Below, piece after piece: positions 52,146-60,426 of a stretch of DNA of 64,000 bases (its first letter is position 1; the number at the start of each line of letters is the position of its first letter). The notes below the pieces were generated by a model. That model was not told the DNA's origin. It did not search any database and saw only the letters and a list, made by a program, of their open reading frames with translations. The translations under genes were made by a program, and so were the position numbers. This stretch comes from Roseiarcus sp963774195 (lineage in GTDB: Bacteria; Pseudomonadota; Alphaproteobacteria; Rhizobiales; Beijerinckiaceae): NCBI GenBank assembly GCA_963774195.1, contig CAVZDY010000002.1, positions 620,001-684,000 on the forward strand, written 5' to 3'.

Positions 52146-53324
52146 ATGACGCCGATACGAAATCTTTCGTCAGCCGCGCTGATCGCCCTTCTCGTCGCGA
52201 GCCCCGCCTTGGCCGCGGACGACACGGTGACGATCGGCCTCATCCTGCCGATGACCGGCCCGGTGGCGAGTACCGGCAAGCAAGAGCGCGCCGGCGCCGA
52301 GCTTTACATCAAGCAGCACGGCGACACGGTCGCCGGCAAGACGATCAAGCTCGAATTGCGCGACGACTCGGGCGCCGCCGACACGACGAAGCGCCTTGCG
52401 CAGGAGCTTATCGCCAATGACCACGCCAAGGTGCTGATGGGCTTCGGCCTGACGCCGCTGGCGCTCGCCGTCGCGCCGCTGGCGACCGAGGCGAAAGTGC
52501 CGGAGGTCGTCACCGCCGCCGCGACGGCCATGATCACCGAGAAGTCGCCCTATATCGTGCGCACCTCCTTCACCCTGCCGCAGGCGGCTGCGCCGATGGC
52601 CGACTATTGCCTGAAGAACGGGATCAAGAAGGTCGTCACCATCGTTAGCGATTACGGCCCAGGTCTCGATGCGGAGAAGTGGTTCGGCGACACCTTCAAG
52701 AAGGGCGGCGGCGATCTCGTCGAGGCGATCCGGGTGCCGTTGAAGAACCCTGACTTTGCGCCCTTCCTGCAGCGCGCGAAGGACGACGCGCCGGACGCGG
52801 TCTTCGTCTTCGTGCCCTCGGGCTTTGGCGCCGTGTTCATGAAGCAGTTCGTCGAGCGCGGCCTCGACAAGGCGAACATCAAGCTGATCGGCACCGGCGA
52901 CGTCACCGACGATGATCTGCTCGGCGACATCGGCGACGCGGCGCTCGGCGCCGTCACGACCCATCACTATTCCGCAGCGCACGACTCGCCCGAGAACAAG
53001 GCGTTCGTCCAAGCTTTCGAGAAGGCGAACGGCGGCATGCGGCCGAACTTCATGGCGGTCGGCGCCTATGACGGCATGGCGCTCGTCTATCAGGCGCTCG
53101 AAAAGACCAAGGGAGCGACGGACGGCGACGCCTTGATCGCGGCGATGAAGGGGCTGACCTGGATGAGCCCGCGCGGTCAGGTGACGATCGATCCCGAGAC
53201 GCGCGACATGGTGCAGTCGATCTACGTGCGCAAGGTCGAGAAGGTGGACGGCCAGCTCTACAATGTCGAGTTGAGCGCGACGCCCGCCGTGAAAGATCCG
53301 TACAAAGCCTCGAAGTCGCAGTGA
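52146..53324 (+). CDS. ABC transporter substrate-binding protein (branched-chain amino acid/aromatic type)
   Basis: A 392-residue Leu/Ile/Val-binding-type protein. The Sec signal ends near SPALAADD. The mature start VTIGLILPMTGPVASTGKQ and the DSGAADTTKRLAQELI segment are characteristic. GAAGGA precedes the ATG. It is followed, after a palindromic gap, by livHMGF-type genes. Beside aromatic-ring cleavage genes the ligand may be an aromatic acid, as known for HbaE-type binding proteins of rhizobia and Rhodopseudomonas. Confidence 0.92.
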   Translation: MTPIRNLSSAALIALLVASPALAADDTVTIGLILPMTGPVASTGKQERAGAELYIKQHGDTVAGKTIKLELRDDSGAADTTKRLAQELIANDHAKVLMGFGLTPLALAVAPLATEAKVPEVVTAAATAMITEKSPYIVRTSFTLPQAAAPMADYCLKNGIKKVVTIVSDYGPGLDAEKWFGDTFKKGGGDLVEAIRVPLKNPDFAPFLQRAKDDAPDAVFVFVPSGFGAVFMKQFVERGLDKANIKLIGTGDVTDDDLLGDIGDAALGAVTTHHYSAAHDSPENKAFVQAFEKANGGMRPNFMAVGAYDGMALVYQALEKTKGATDGDALIAAMKGLTWMSPRGQVTIDPETRDMVQSIYVRKVEKVDGQLYNVELSATPAVKDPYKASKSQ

Positions 53325-53352
53325 GTACGGCGTCGACGGTCATGCGCTTACT

Positions 53353-53507
53353 CCCTCTCCCCGCAACAGCCCGTCGGGAGACGGGCGTTCTGACGAACGC
53401 CCTATGCGGGGAGAGGGTCGGGGTGAGGGGCCTGGTGATTGGCCGCTCGCCTGCGGCTCCTCACCCAGCCCCTCATCCTAACCTTCTCCCCGCGAGCGGG
53501 GAGAAGG
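53353..53507. repeat. Multi-hairpin palindromic repeat cluster
   Basis: A 13-bp perfect arm CCCTCTCCCCGCA (53353-53365) pairs with TGCGGGGAGAGGG (53405-53417). It encloses two smaller hairpins, CCCGT...ACGGG and GCGTTC-TGAC-GAACGC. A further hairpin CTTCTCCCCGC-GA-GCGGGGAGAAG lies at about 53483-53506. This fits a dispersed REP/BIME-like element placed between the binding-protein and permease genes. It may stabilise the upstream transcript and lower expression of the permeases. Confidence 0.75.
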
Positions 53508-53604
53508 GACGGGCCAGCGCGTCGTCGAGCAAACGGCAATTCGCGCTCGTCTCGCTCCCGCGCGTGACCGCGGGCGCTCGTCCGTCGCGCGACTGCGAAC
53601 TTCC

Positions 53605-54468
53605 ATGCTAACGATTCTGCTCGACGGCGTCGCCTACGGCATGTTGCTGTTCGTGCTCGCGGCCGGGCTGTCCATCACGCTCGGTCTCATGAATTTCATC
53701 AATCTCGCCCACGGCGCCTTCGCGATGTTGGGCGGGTATTGCACGGCGCTGCTGATGAACCGCGGCGGCGTCCCGTTTCTGCTCACGCTGCCGGTCGCCT
53801 TTCTCGCGCCGGCTTTGGTCGGCGTCGCGTTGGAGCGCACGCTCTACCGGCGCCTCTATGGCGCGAGCCCGCTCGACCAGGTGCTGTTCACGATCGGCCT
53901 CGTGTTGATGGCGATGCCGGTCGCCAACTTCTTTCTCGGCGACCAGCCGCAGCAGATCCATCTCCCCGCATGGCTGTCCGGCCGCGTCGAGTGGGGCGGC
54001 GTCGGCATTGGCGTCTACCGTCTGTTCCTGATCGTCGTCTGCGGCGCGATCGCCGCGGCGTTGCAGTTCTTCCTCGTCAAGACGCGGTTCGGCGCGCAAT
54101 TGCGCGCCGCGGTCGATGATGCGCGTGTCGCCAACGGGGTCGGCGTCAACGTCGATCTCCTGTTCGCCGTCACATTCGCCGTGGGTAGCGGACTGGCGGG
54201 TCTCGGCGGCGCGCTGGCGGCCGATGTCGTCGGCGGCATCGATCCGACCTTTCCGCTCAAGTTCGTAGTCACGTTCTTGATCGTCGCTACGATCGGCGGC
54301 TCGAACGGCGTGCTCGGCGCACTGGTCGGCTCGCTTTTGCTCGGCGTGCTCGACGTCGCCGGCAAATATTACGTCCCCTCGATCGGCGCCTTCATCATTT
54401 ACTTCGTGATGGTGGCGACGCTGATCGTGCGCCCGCAGGGGTTGTTCGCCAAGGGCGACGGCCGGTGA
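53605..54468 (+). CDS. livH: Branched-chain-type ABC transporter permease LivH
   Basis: A 287-residue membrane protein with about eight helices. The opening ILLDGVAYGMLLFVLAAGLSITLGLMNFINLAHGAFAMLGGY is the classical LivH start, and TIGGSNGVLGALVGSLLLGVLDVAG is near the end. Its stop overlaps the GTG start of livM. Confidence 0.93.
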   Translation: MLTILLDGVAYGMLLFVLAAGLSITLGLMNFINLAHGAFAMLGGYCTALLMNRGGVPFLLTLPVAFLAPALVGVALERTLYRRLYGASPLDQVLFTIGLVLMAMPVANFFLGDQPQQIHLPAWLSGRVEWGGVGIGVYRLFLIVVCGAIAAALQFFLVKTRFGAQLRAAVDDARVANGVGVNVDLLFAVTFAVGSGLAGLGGALAADVVGGIDPTFPLKFVVTFLIVATIGGSNGVLGALVGSLLLGVLDVAGKYYVPSIGAFIIYFVMVATLIVRPQGLFAKGDGR

Positions 54469-55460
54469 GCGCGGCGCGCATCGAGGCGCATCTGCGCCGC
54501 CGCGAGCGCTGGCGACCGCTGGAGATTGTCTTCTGGTTGGCGCTCCTCGCGACGATCGTCCTCGCGCCGTCACGCGCGGCGCTCGTCAACGAGATCCTGA
54601 TCAACGGACTGTTCGCACTCTCGCTCGACCTCATTCTCGGCCTCGCCGGCATCGTGTCGCTCGGGCACGCGGCCTTCTTTGGCTGCGGCGCCTATGCGGC
54701 GGCGATCCTCGCCAACGGCGGCGCGGCCGACCCGTTGCTGGGCCTCGTGGTCGGCGGCGTCGCCGCGGCGGTTCTCGGGGTGGCGACAGCGCCCTTGCTC
54801 CTGCGGGGCGCCGATCTCAGCCGGCTGATGGTCACCATGGGCATCGCCCTGATGTTGGGCGAACTCGCCAACCGCAACGCCTGGCTGACGGGCGGCGCGG
54901 ACGGGCTGAATTTTTCGATGTCGCCGCTGTTCGGCGTCTTTTCGATCGGCTCGATGGGCGCCGGACCGCGCAACGCGGCGCTCTACAGCCTCGTCGTTCT
55001 GTTCCTGCTGTTCGCGTTTGCGCGCCGGCTCCGGCAATCGCCCTTCGGCCTTTCGCTCGCCGCGATCCGCGAGAACCGCCTGCGCGCGAGCGCGCTCGGC
55101 ATCTCGACGCCGCGCCGGCTCGTCGCCATCTATGCGCTCTCGGCGGCCTACGCCGGCGTCGCGGGCGCGCTGCTCGCGCAGACGACGGCGATCGCGTCGC
55201 TCGACCTGTTCGACTTCCATCGCTCCGCCGATGTGATGCTGATGCTGATCGTCGGCGGCGCCGGCTATCTCTACGGCGGCGTCATCGGGGCCGGGGTTTT
55301 CATCGTGCTCAAAGACGTCATTTCGGAGCAGACGCCGGAATATTGGGAGTTCTGGATCGGCCTCATGCTGGTCGTGTTGGTGCTGGTCGGGCGCGACAGG
55401 CTGGGCGCACACTTGCGACGGGCGCTTCCTTTTCTGGCGCAGCGGGAGCGGCCGGCATGA
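54465..55460 (+). CDS. livM: Branched-chain-type ABC transporter permease LivM
   Basis: A 331-residue membrane protein: LINGLFALSLDLILGLAGIVSLGHAAFFGCGAYAAAIL, SPFGLSLAAIRENRLRASALG and the GGAGYLYGGVIGAGVFIVLKD region mark LivM. It is coupled to livH (GTGA) and livG (ATGA) by overlaps. Confidence 0.93.
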   Translation: MSAARIEAHLRRRERWRPLEIVFWLALLATIVLAPSRAALVNEILINGLFALSLDLILGLAGIVSLGHAAFFGCGAYAAAILANGGAADPLLGLVVGGVAAAVLGVATAPLLLRGADLSRLMVTMGIALMLGELANRNAWLTGGADGLNFSMSPLFGVFSIGSMGAGPRNAALYSLVVLFLLFAFARRLRQSPFGLSLAAIRENRLRASALGISTPRRLVAIYALSAAYAGVAGALLAQTTAIASLDLFDFHRSADVMLMLIVGGAGYLYGGVIGAGVFIVLKDVISEQTPEYWEFWIGLMLVVLVLVGRDRLGAHLRRALPFLAQRERPA

Positions 55461-56212
55461 CCGCCCCAGCGCTGGAGGCGCGCGGCTTGATGCGCCGCTT
55501 CGGCGGCCTGGTCGCGACCGACAATGTCTCCTTCGTGGTCGAGCCCGGCGCTCGGCAGGCGTTGATCGGGCCGAATGGCGCCGGCAAGACGACCTTGATC
55601 AATCTGCTGACCGGCGTCCTCAGGCCGAGCGCCGGCCAGGTCCTGTTGCAGGGCGAAGACGTCACTCAACTCTCGGCCAGTCAGCGCGTGCGCAGAGGCC
55701 TCGCCCGCACGTTCCAGATCAACCAGCTCTTTCCTGATCTCACGCCCGTCGAGTCGCTCGGCCTGGCGATTTCGGAGCGGCGCGGCCACGGTGCCGACGT
55801 CTGGCGCGTCGCCGGCGGCCAGACGGACATCGTCGGCGAGATCGAGGATTTGCTGCGCCGTTTCGATCTTCTGGCCGATTGCGATCGCCCGACGCGCCTG
55901 CTGCCCTACGGCAAGCGGCGTCTGCTGGAAATCGCGCTGGCGCTTGCTTGCAGTCCGCGCGTGCTGCTGCTGGACGAGCCGGCGGCGGGCGTGCCGGAGG
56001 AAGAGCGCCGCGACATTCTCGCTGCGCTCGCCGCTTTGCCGAAGGACGTGGCGATCCTCTTGATCGAGCACGACATGGACCTCGTCTTCACCTTTGCGAC
56101 CCGCATTTCCGTGCTGGTCGCCGGACGCCTGTTCTGCGAGGGCTCGCCGGCGGAGATCGCCAGGGACGAGCGTGTGCGCGCCGTCTATCTCGGGGAGGAG
56201 GCCCATGGCTGA
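55457..56212 (+). CDS. livG: Branched-chain-type ABC transporter ATPase LivG
   Basis: A 251-residue ATPase with Walker A GPNGAGKTT, RTFQINQLFPDLTPVES, the signature region as LLPYGKRR in place of LSGGQ (common in LivG), Walker B VLLLDEPAAGV and switch His in IEHDM. It overlaps livF. Confidence 0.93.
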   Translation: MTAPALEARGLMRRFGGLVATDNVSFVVEPGARQALIGPNGAGKTTLINLLTGVLRPSAGQVLLQGEDVTQLSASQRVRRGLARTFQINQLFPDLTPVESLGLAISERRGHGADVWRVAGGQTDIVGEIEDLLRRFDLLADCDRPTRLLPYGKRRLLEIALALACSPRVLLLDEPAAGVPEEERRDILAALAALPKDVAILLIEHDMDLVFTFATRISVLVAGRLFCEGSPAEIARDERVRAVYLGEEAHG

Positions 56213-56906
56213 GGGCCTGCGCGTCGAAGGCTTGAGCGCCGGCTACGGCGACGCGCGCGTTCTCAACAACGTCAGCTTCGCGCTCGAAGCGGGAGAGTCG
56301 CTCGCGCTGCTCGGGCGTAACGGCGTCGGCAAGACGACGCTCATCGACACGCTGATCGGCGTCACGACCCGTCATGACGGACGCATAAGCCTCTGCGGCG
56401 TCGATCTCACCGCGTTGCCGCCGCATGGGCGGGCGCGTCGCGGCGTCGGCTGGACGCCGCAGGAGCGCAACATCTTCCGCTCGCTGACCGTCGAGGAAAA
56501 TCTCACCGCCTTCGCGACGCCCGGGCCTTGGACGCCGGCGCGCGTCTTTGAAATGTTCCCTCGGCTGGCGGAGCGCCGACGCAATGGCGGCCGGCAGTTG
56601 TCGGGCGGCGAACAGCAGATGCTCGCCATCGGCCGGGCGCTGGTGCTGAATCCGCGCCTGTTGTTGCTGGACGAACCGACCGAAGGCCTCGCGCCGATCA
56701 TCGTCGACGAACTGCTCGCGGCGCTGCGCCGGCTTGCCGGCGAGGGGTTGTCGATGATTATCGTCGAGCAGAAGCCAAAGAAGGTTCTGCCCTTCACCGA
56801 GCGGGCGATCATTCTCGACCGGGGCGCGATCGTGCATTCGGCGCGGAGCGCGGACCTGATCGATGACCCCGCCGCGCTGGAGGCGCATCTGGCCGCCGCG
56901 CATTGA
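56205..56906 (+). CDS. livF: Branched-chain-type ABC transporter ATPase LivF
   Basis: A 233-residue ATPase with Walker A GRNGVGKTT, WTPQERNIFRSLTVEENL, signature LSGGEQQ, Walker B LLLLDEPTEGLAP and IIVEQ in place of the switch His, the normal LivF pattern. It completes the importer. Confidence 0.94.
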   Translation: MAEGLRVEGLSAGYGDARVLNNVSFALEAGESLALLGRNGVGKTTLIDTLIGVTTRHDGRISLCGVDLTALPPHGRARRGVGWTPQERNIFRSLTVEENLTAFATPGPWTPARVFEMFPRLAERRRNGGRQLSGGEQQMLAIGRALVLNPRLLLLDEPTEGLAPIIVDELLAALRRLAGEGLSMIIVEQKPKKVLPFTERAIILDRGAIVHSARSADLIDDPAALEAHLAAAH

Positions 56907-57027
56907 CGAGCGGCGCGCGCGCCGCCTATGGCCGAAGTCGTCCGCGAGGTCACGCAATAACCTTCTTCAAACGCTATCGCGCCATCGACGAGCAAATTGC
57001 TGGCCCTGTTTGGCGCGGGAGCCAATC

Positions 57028-57549
57028 GTGACTGATGTCGGCAGCTACACCGCCGCGGAACACCTTCGCGACGGGCGCGCGATCGAGATCCGCGCGCTGC
57101 GCAGGGACGATCGCGACGACATGCTGGCGGCCGTGGGGCGGGTTAGCGGTTCCTCGCTGCACCGCCGCTTCTTCGCCGCCAAGCGGGGCTTTTCAGATGC
57201 CGAGATCGCGTTTTTCGTGGACGTCGATTTCGACAGGCATGTTGCGCTGGTTGCGCTGCTTACGGAAGAGGGACGGCCGACCATAGTCGGCGGCGGACGT
57301 TATGTCCTGGTCAAGGACGGCGAGGCCGAACTCGCCTTCCTCGTCGTCGACGCCTATCAGGGGCAGGGCATCGGCCGCCTTCTGATGAAGCATCTCGTCG
57401 CCATTGCTCAAGAAAGCGGCCTGCGCGCCCTCAGGGCCGAGGTCCTACGGGAGAACTCGGCGATGTTGCGGCTGTTCGGCGATTTCGGCTTCAAGACCGT
57501 GCCGCAGCGCGATTTCAGCGCAGTCCATTTGGTTCTCGAGCTGATCTGA
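57028..57549 (+). CDS. GNAT-family N-acetyltransferase
   Basis: A 173-residue protein from a GTG at 57028. The GNAT core is ELAFLVVDAYQGQGIGRLLMKHLVAIA (acetyl-CoA pyrophosphate loop QGQGIG), followed by LRAEVLRENSAMLRLFGDFGF. The N-terminal DGRAIEIRALRRDDRDDMLAAVGRVSGSSLHRRFF resembles the acetyltransferase module also found in acyl-CoA synthetase-linked (Pat-like) regulators of protein acetylation. The substrate is unknown. It appears to be a single gene, with 121 bases after livF. Confidence 0.88.
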   Translation: MTDVGSYTAAEHLRDGRAIEIRALRRDDRDDMLAAVGRVSGSSLHRRFFAAKRGFSDAEIAFFVDVDFDRHVALVALLTEEGRPTIVGGGRYVLVKDGEAELAFLVVDAYQGQGIGRLLMKHLVAIAQESGLRALRAEVLRENSAMLRLFGDFGFKTVPQRDFSAVHLVLELI

Positions 57550-57610
57550 CGGGCGCGTCGCGCCCTCGCCGGCCGGGAAGAGGTTTCGATAAGCTGGAGT
57601 TCGACATTCC

Positions 57611-58375
57611 ATGTCCGCAAACGACGAAGTGGCGTTCTCGCCAGGGACTGCGAGGTCCGACGCCAAAACCTATCTGCTGGTCCATGGCGCTTGGCACGGC
57701 GGCTGGTGCTGGCGGGATGTGGCGGCCCTATTGCGCGCCGATGGCCATCGCGTCACCAGGCCGACCCTGACCGGCCTCGGCGAGCGCAAGCATTTGCTCG
57801 GGCGCGGCATCACGCTCGAAACGTTCGTCGCCGACATCGTCGATCATTTGGAGGTCGAGGAACTCGACGACGTGATCCTGGTCGGGCACAGCCATGCCGG
57901 CGCCGTCATCAGCGGAGTGGCGGACCGCATCGGCGAACGCATACGCCATCTCGTCTATCTCGACGCCGCCATTCCCGAGAGCGGCCGAACTCCGTTCAGC
58001 CTGCTCGCTCCCGATGTGGCCGAGCGTCGGCGCAAGCTGGTCGCCGAAGAGGGGCAGGGGGTCTTCCTGCCGATCCCGGAACTCTCGGCCTTCGGCATTC
58101 CCGACGACCATCCCCGCGCAGCCTGGGTACGCCGTCATCTGGCCCCGCACCCCGTCGGCTCCTATGAAAGCGCATTGAAACTCGACCATCCCATCGGCGC
58201 CGGCAGGCCGAAGACCTACATCGCTTGCACGAACCCGGTCTACGCGGCGATCGAAAGTACGCGGGCGTGGGTGAGGCGACAGTCAGGCTGGAATTGGGTC
58301 GACCTGGCTTCGGGTCACGATGCGATGATTCTCGACCCGAAAGCCCTCGCCGCCCTACTTGCCGGAATCGGCTGA
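57611..58375 (+). CDS. Alpha/beta hydrolase (esterase-like)
   Basis: A 254-residue serine hydrolase. It has the oxyanion-region HGAWHGGWCWRDVAALLRADGHRV, nucleophile elbow GHSHAG and C-terminal catalytic His in LASGHDAMILDPKALA. It resembles the plant methylesterase/PNAE-like group of bacterial hydrolases. The ATG at 57611 follows AAGCTGGAG at a distance. The substrate is unknown. Confidence 0.88.
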   Translation: MSANDEVAFSPGTARSDAKTYLLVHGAWHGGWCWRDVAALLRADGHRVTRPTLTGLGERKHLLGRGITLETFVADIVDHLEVEELDDVILVGHSHAGAVISGVADRIGERIRHLVYLDAAIPESGRTPFSLLAPDVAERRRKLVAEEGQGVFLPIPELSAFGIPDDHPRAAWVRRHLAPHPVGSYESALKLDHPIGAGRPKTYIACTNPVYAAIESTRAWVRRQSGWNWVDLASGHDAMILDPKALAALLAGIG

Positions 58376-58461
58376 GAGGGCGGACGGGACAAAGGTCACG
58401 CGCGGCGAGCGTCCCGACCACGTCCGCCCCTGTCTGCAGCGAGGGCGCCTACGGCCAGGCG

Positions 58462-59157
58462 CTATGTGGCCGAAGCTGGTTGCTGCCCGACCAGTTTTAG
58501 CAGCGTCTGGGCTGTGCCCGTGGACGATGCGGGATTCTGGCCAGTGACAAGACGCCCGTCGACGGTCGTGTGAGGCTCCCAATTGCGGACTTTCTCAAAA
58601 GTGGCTCCCAGCCGCATCAGCTCGTCCTCGACGAGGAACGGCACGACATGGGTCAGCTGCACCTCTTCTTCTTCGCCATCCGTGAAACCCGACACGTGTT
58701 TGCCCTTTACCAGGGGCTCGCCCTTGTGGGTCACATGGCGAAGAACGCCGGGCGCGTGGCACACCAAGCCTATCGTCTTGCCGGAGTTGTAGAAAGATTC
58801 GAGCAATGCGATCGAAGCAGGACTTTCGGCGAGGTCTCACATGGGGCCATGGCCGCCAGAGTAGAAGACTGTTTCGTAGTCTTCCGATTTTATGGTGTCG
58901 AGCTTGACCGTCTGAGAGAACTCTTTCTGTGCTCTCTTATCCTTTTTGTACCGAGCCATCGCAGAAGTCTGGTTTTCCGGCATATCGCTTTTTGGATCGA
59001 TCGGGGGCTGCCCACCCTTCGGCGACGCCAGCGTCAACTCGACTCCTGCGTCCCGGAAAACGAAGTAAGGGGCTGCGAATTCTTCAAGCCACAATCCTGT
59101 TTTGCGGCCCGTGTTTCCCAGTTGATCATGCGAAGTCAACACCATCACAATTCTCAT
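58462..59157 (-). pseudogene. DJ-1/PfpI-family protein with in-frame TGA
   Basis: From the ATG at 59157 (AAGGAGC upstream) the frame reads MRIVMVLTSHDQLGNTGRKT to FYSGGHGPM, meets TGA at 58837-58839, and continues in the same frame DLAESPASIALLESF, IGLVCHAPGVLRHV (nucleophile Cys), GEEEEVQL and TGQNPASS to 58462. Family members read GGHGPMWDL here, so a single Trp TGG to TGA change explains it. Restored length is about 231 residues, close to Hsp31-like glyoxalase III/chaperone proteins. TGA is a normal stop elsewhere in this window. An IS630 element sits about 50 bases upstream of its start. Confidence 0.88.
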
Positions 59158-59205
59158 GGTCTTGCTCCTTCGGTTCAACTCAGCAAAGTCCGGCGGCGGC
59201 GCTTT

Positions 59206-60373
59206 ATACCAAAGGCCCCGCCGGCTGACTCATGGCGGGGGATTCCCTTGGCGGCGGTTTTCTGGCTCCCTTGGCGCGGGGGGATTCGCGCCATGCCGTC
59301 AGCGGTTATGCTTCGAGAGGACTATACGGCGGAGGAGCTTCGGGCGTTGGCCCGGCGCTCAGAAGGACGCCAATCAGAGCCGCCGGCTGTTGTCGCTGGC
59401 GGCGGTGCGTGACGGCATGGACCGGGGCGCGGCGGCCAAGATCGGCGGCATGGACCGGCAAACGCTGCGCGACTGGGTGCATCGGTTCAACGCCGCCGGC
59501 CCCGACGGGCTGATCGACCACCGGACGCAAGGCCCCCAGCCGCGCCTGTCGGGGGAGCAGTCGGCCGAGTTGGCGCAGATCGTCGAGGCCGGCCCGGATC
59601 GCGCGCGGGATGGCGTCGTGCGTTGGCGCCGGGTGGACCTCAAGCGCGTCATCGCCGACAAGTTCGGCGTCGACTTCCACGAGCGCTACGTCGGCAAGCT
59701 GCTCAAGAAGCTCGGCTTCTCGCACATCAGCGCGCGGCCTCGCCATCCCGGTCAGGACGATCGCCTGATCGAGGCGTTTAAAAAAACTTCGCGGCGATCC
59801 TGAACGTCCATTTGCCGGCCTTGCCGCAGGGCGCGCCGGTGGAGGTCTGGTTCCAGGACGAGGCGCGCATCGGCCAGAAGAACGGCCTCGTGCGCCAATG
59901 GGCGCGGCGGGGCACGCGGCCGCGGCAACCCGCCGACCAACGCTACGAAAACGCCTATCTCTTCGGCGCGATCTGCCCCGCTCGCGGCAAGGGCGCGGCC
60001 CTGGCGCTCCCTTTCGCCAACACCGAGGCGATGCAGCTCCACGTCGACGAAATCGCGCGCAACGTCGCCCCCGGCGCGCACGCCGTCCTCATCTTCGATC
60101 GCGCCGGCTGGCACACCACGCCGGAACTCAAGATGCCGCCAAACATCACGCCGATCTGGCTGCCCTCGCGCGCGCCGGAGCTGAACCCGGTCGAGAACGT
60201 CTGGCAGTACCTGCGCCAGAACTGGCTCTCAAACACCGTCTTCGAGACCTACGACGCCATCATCGACGCCGCCTGCGACGCATGGAACAAACTCGCGGCT
60301 CAGCCCGACGTCATCCGGTCCATCGGATTGCGAAAGTGGGCGCACGTCGGTCAAACATCATGACCGTTGGTAT
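59206..60373 (+). mobile_element. IS630-family insertion sequence
   Basis: Imperfect terminal inverted repeats ATACCAAAGGCC (59206-59217) and GACCGTTGGTAT (60362-60373) match at 10 of 12 positions when one is reverse-complemented. They enclose one transposase gene. IS630 elements insert at TA; TA-rich bases adjoin both ends, but an exact target duplication could not be fixed. It separates the DJ-1 gene from its upstream region. Confidence 0.8.
59293..60363 (+). pseudogene. IS630 transposase, two frame breaks
   Basis: An about 355-codon transposase. Part 1 from the ATG at 59293 (MPSAVMLREDYTAEELRALARRS). It breaks at about 59362, equivalent to one extra base, into KDANQSRRLLSLAAVRDGMDRGAAAKI, which has an N-terminal HTH. 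A further -1 step at the A7 run 59779-59785 leads to FAAILNVHLPALPQGAPVEVWFQDEARIGQ (first catalytic Asp/Glu), LIFDRAGWH (second Asp) and SRAPELNPVENVW (final Glu): an intact DDE domain. The A7 site may be programmed, as in other IS630 members. The 59362 break probably inactivates the gene unless it is an error. Confidence 0.85.
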
Positions 60374-60426
60374 TATAGGGGCGAGCTAGATTGAGACGGG
60401 GCGCGCATCTCTCGCACCGCGCGCGC

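Noticed and set aside
53341..53520. CRISPR array
   Set aside because: The repeats are palindromic arms of hairpins, not regularly spaced direct repeats with unique spacers.
58837..58839. Selenocysteine or Trp recoding at the in-frame TGA of the DJ-1 gene
   Set aside because: The family has Trp at this site, no SECIS-like hairpin was evident directly after the TGA, and TGA ends many other genes here; a nonsense mutation is simpler.
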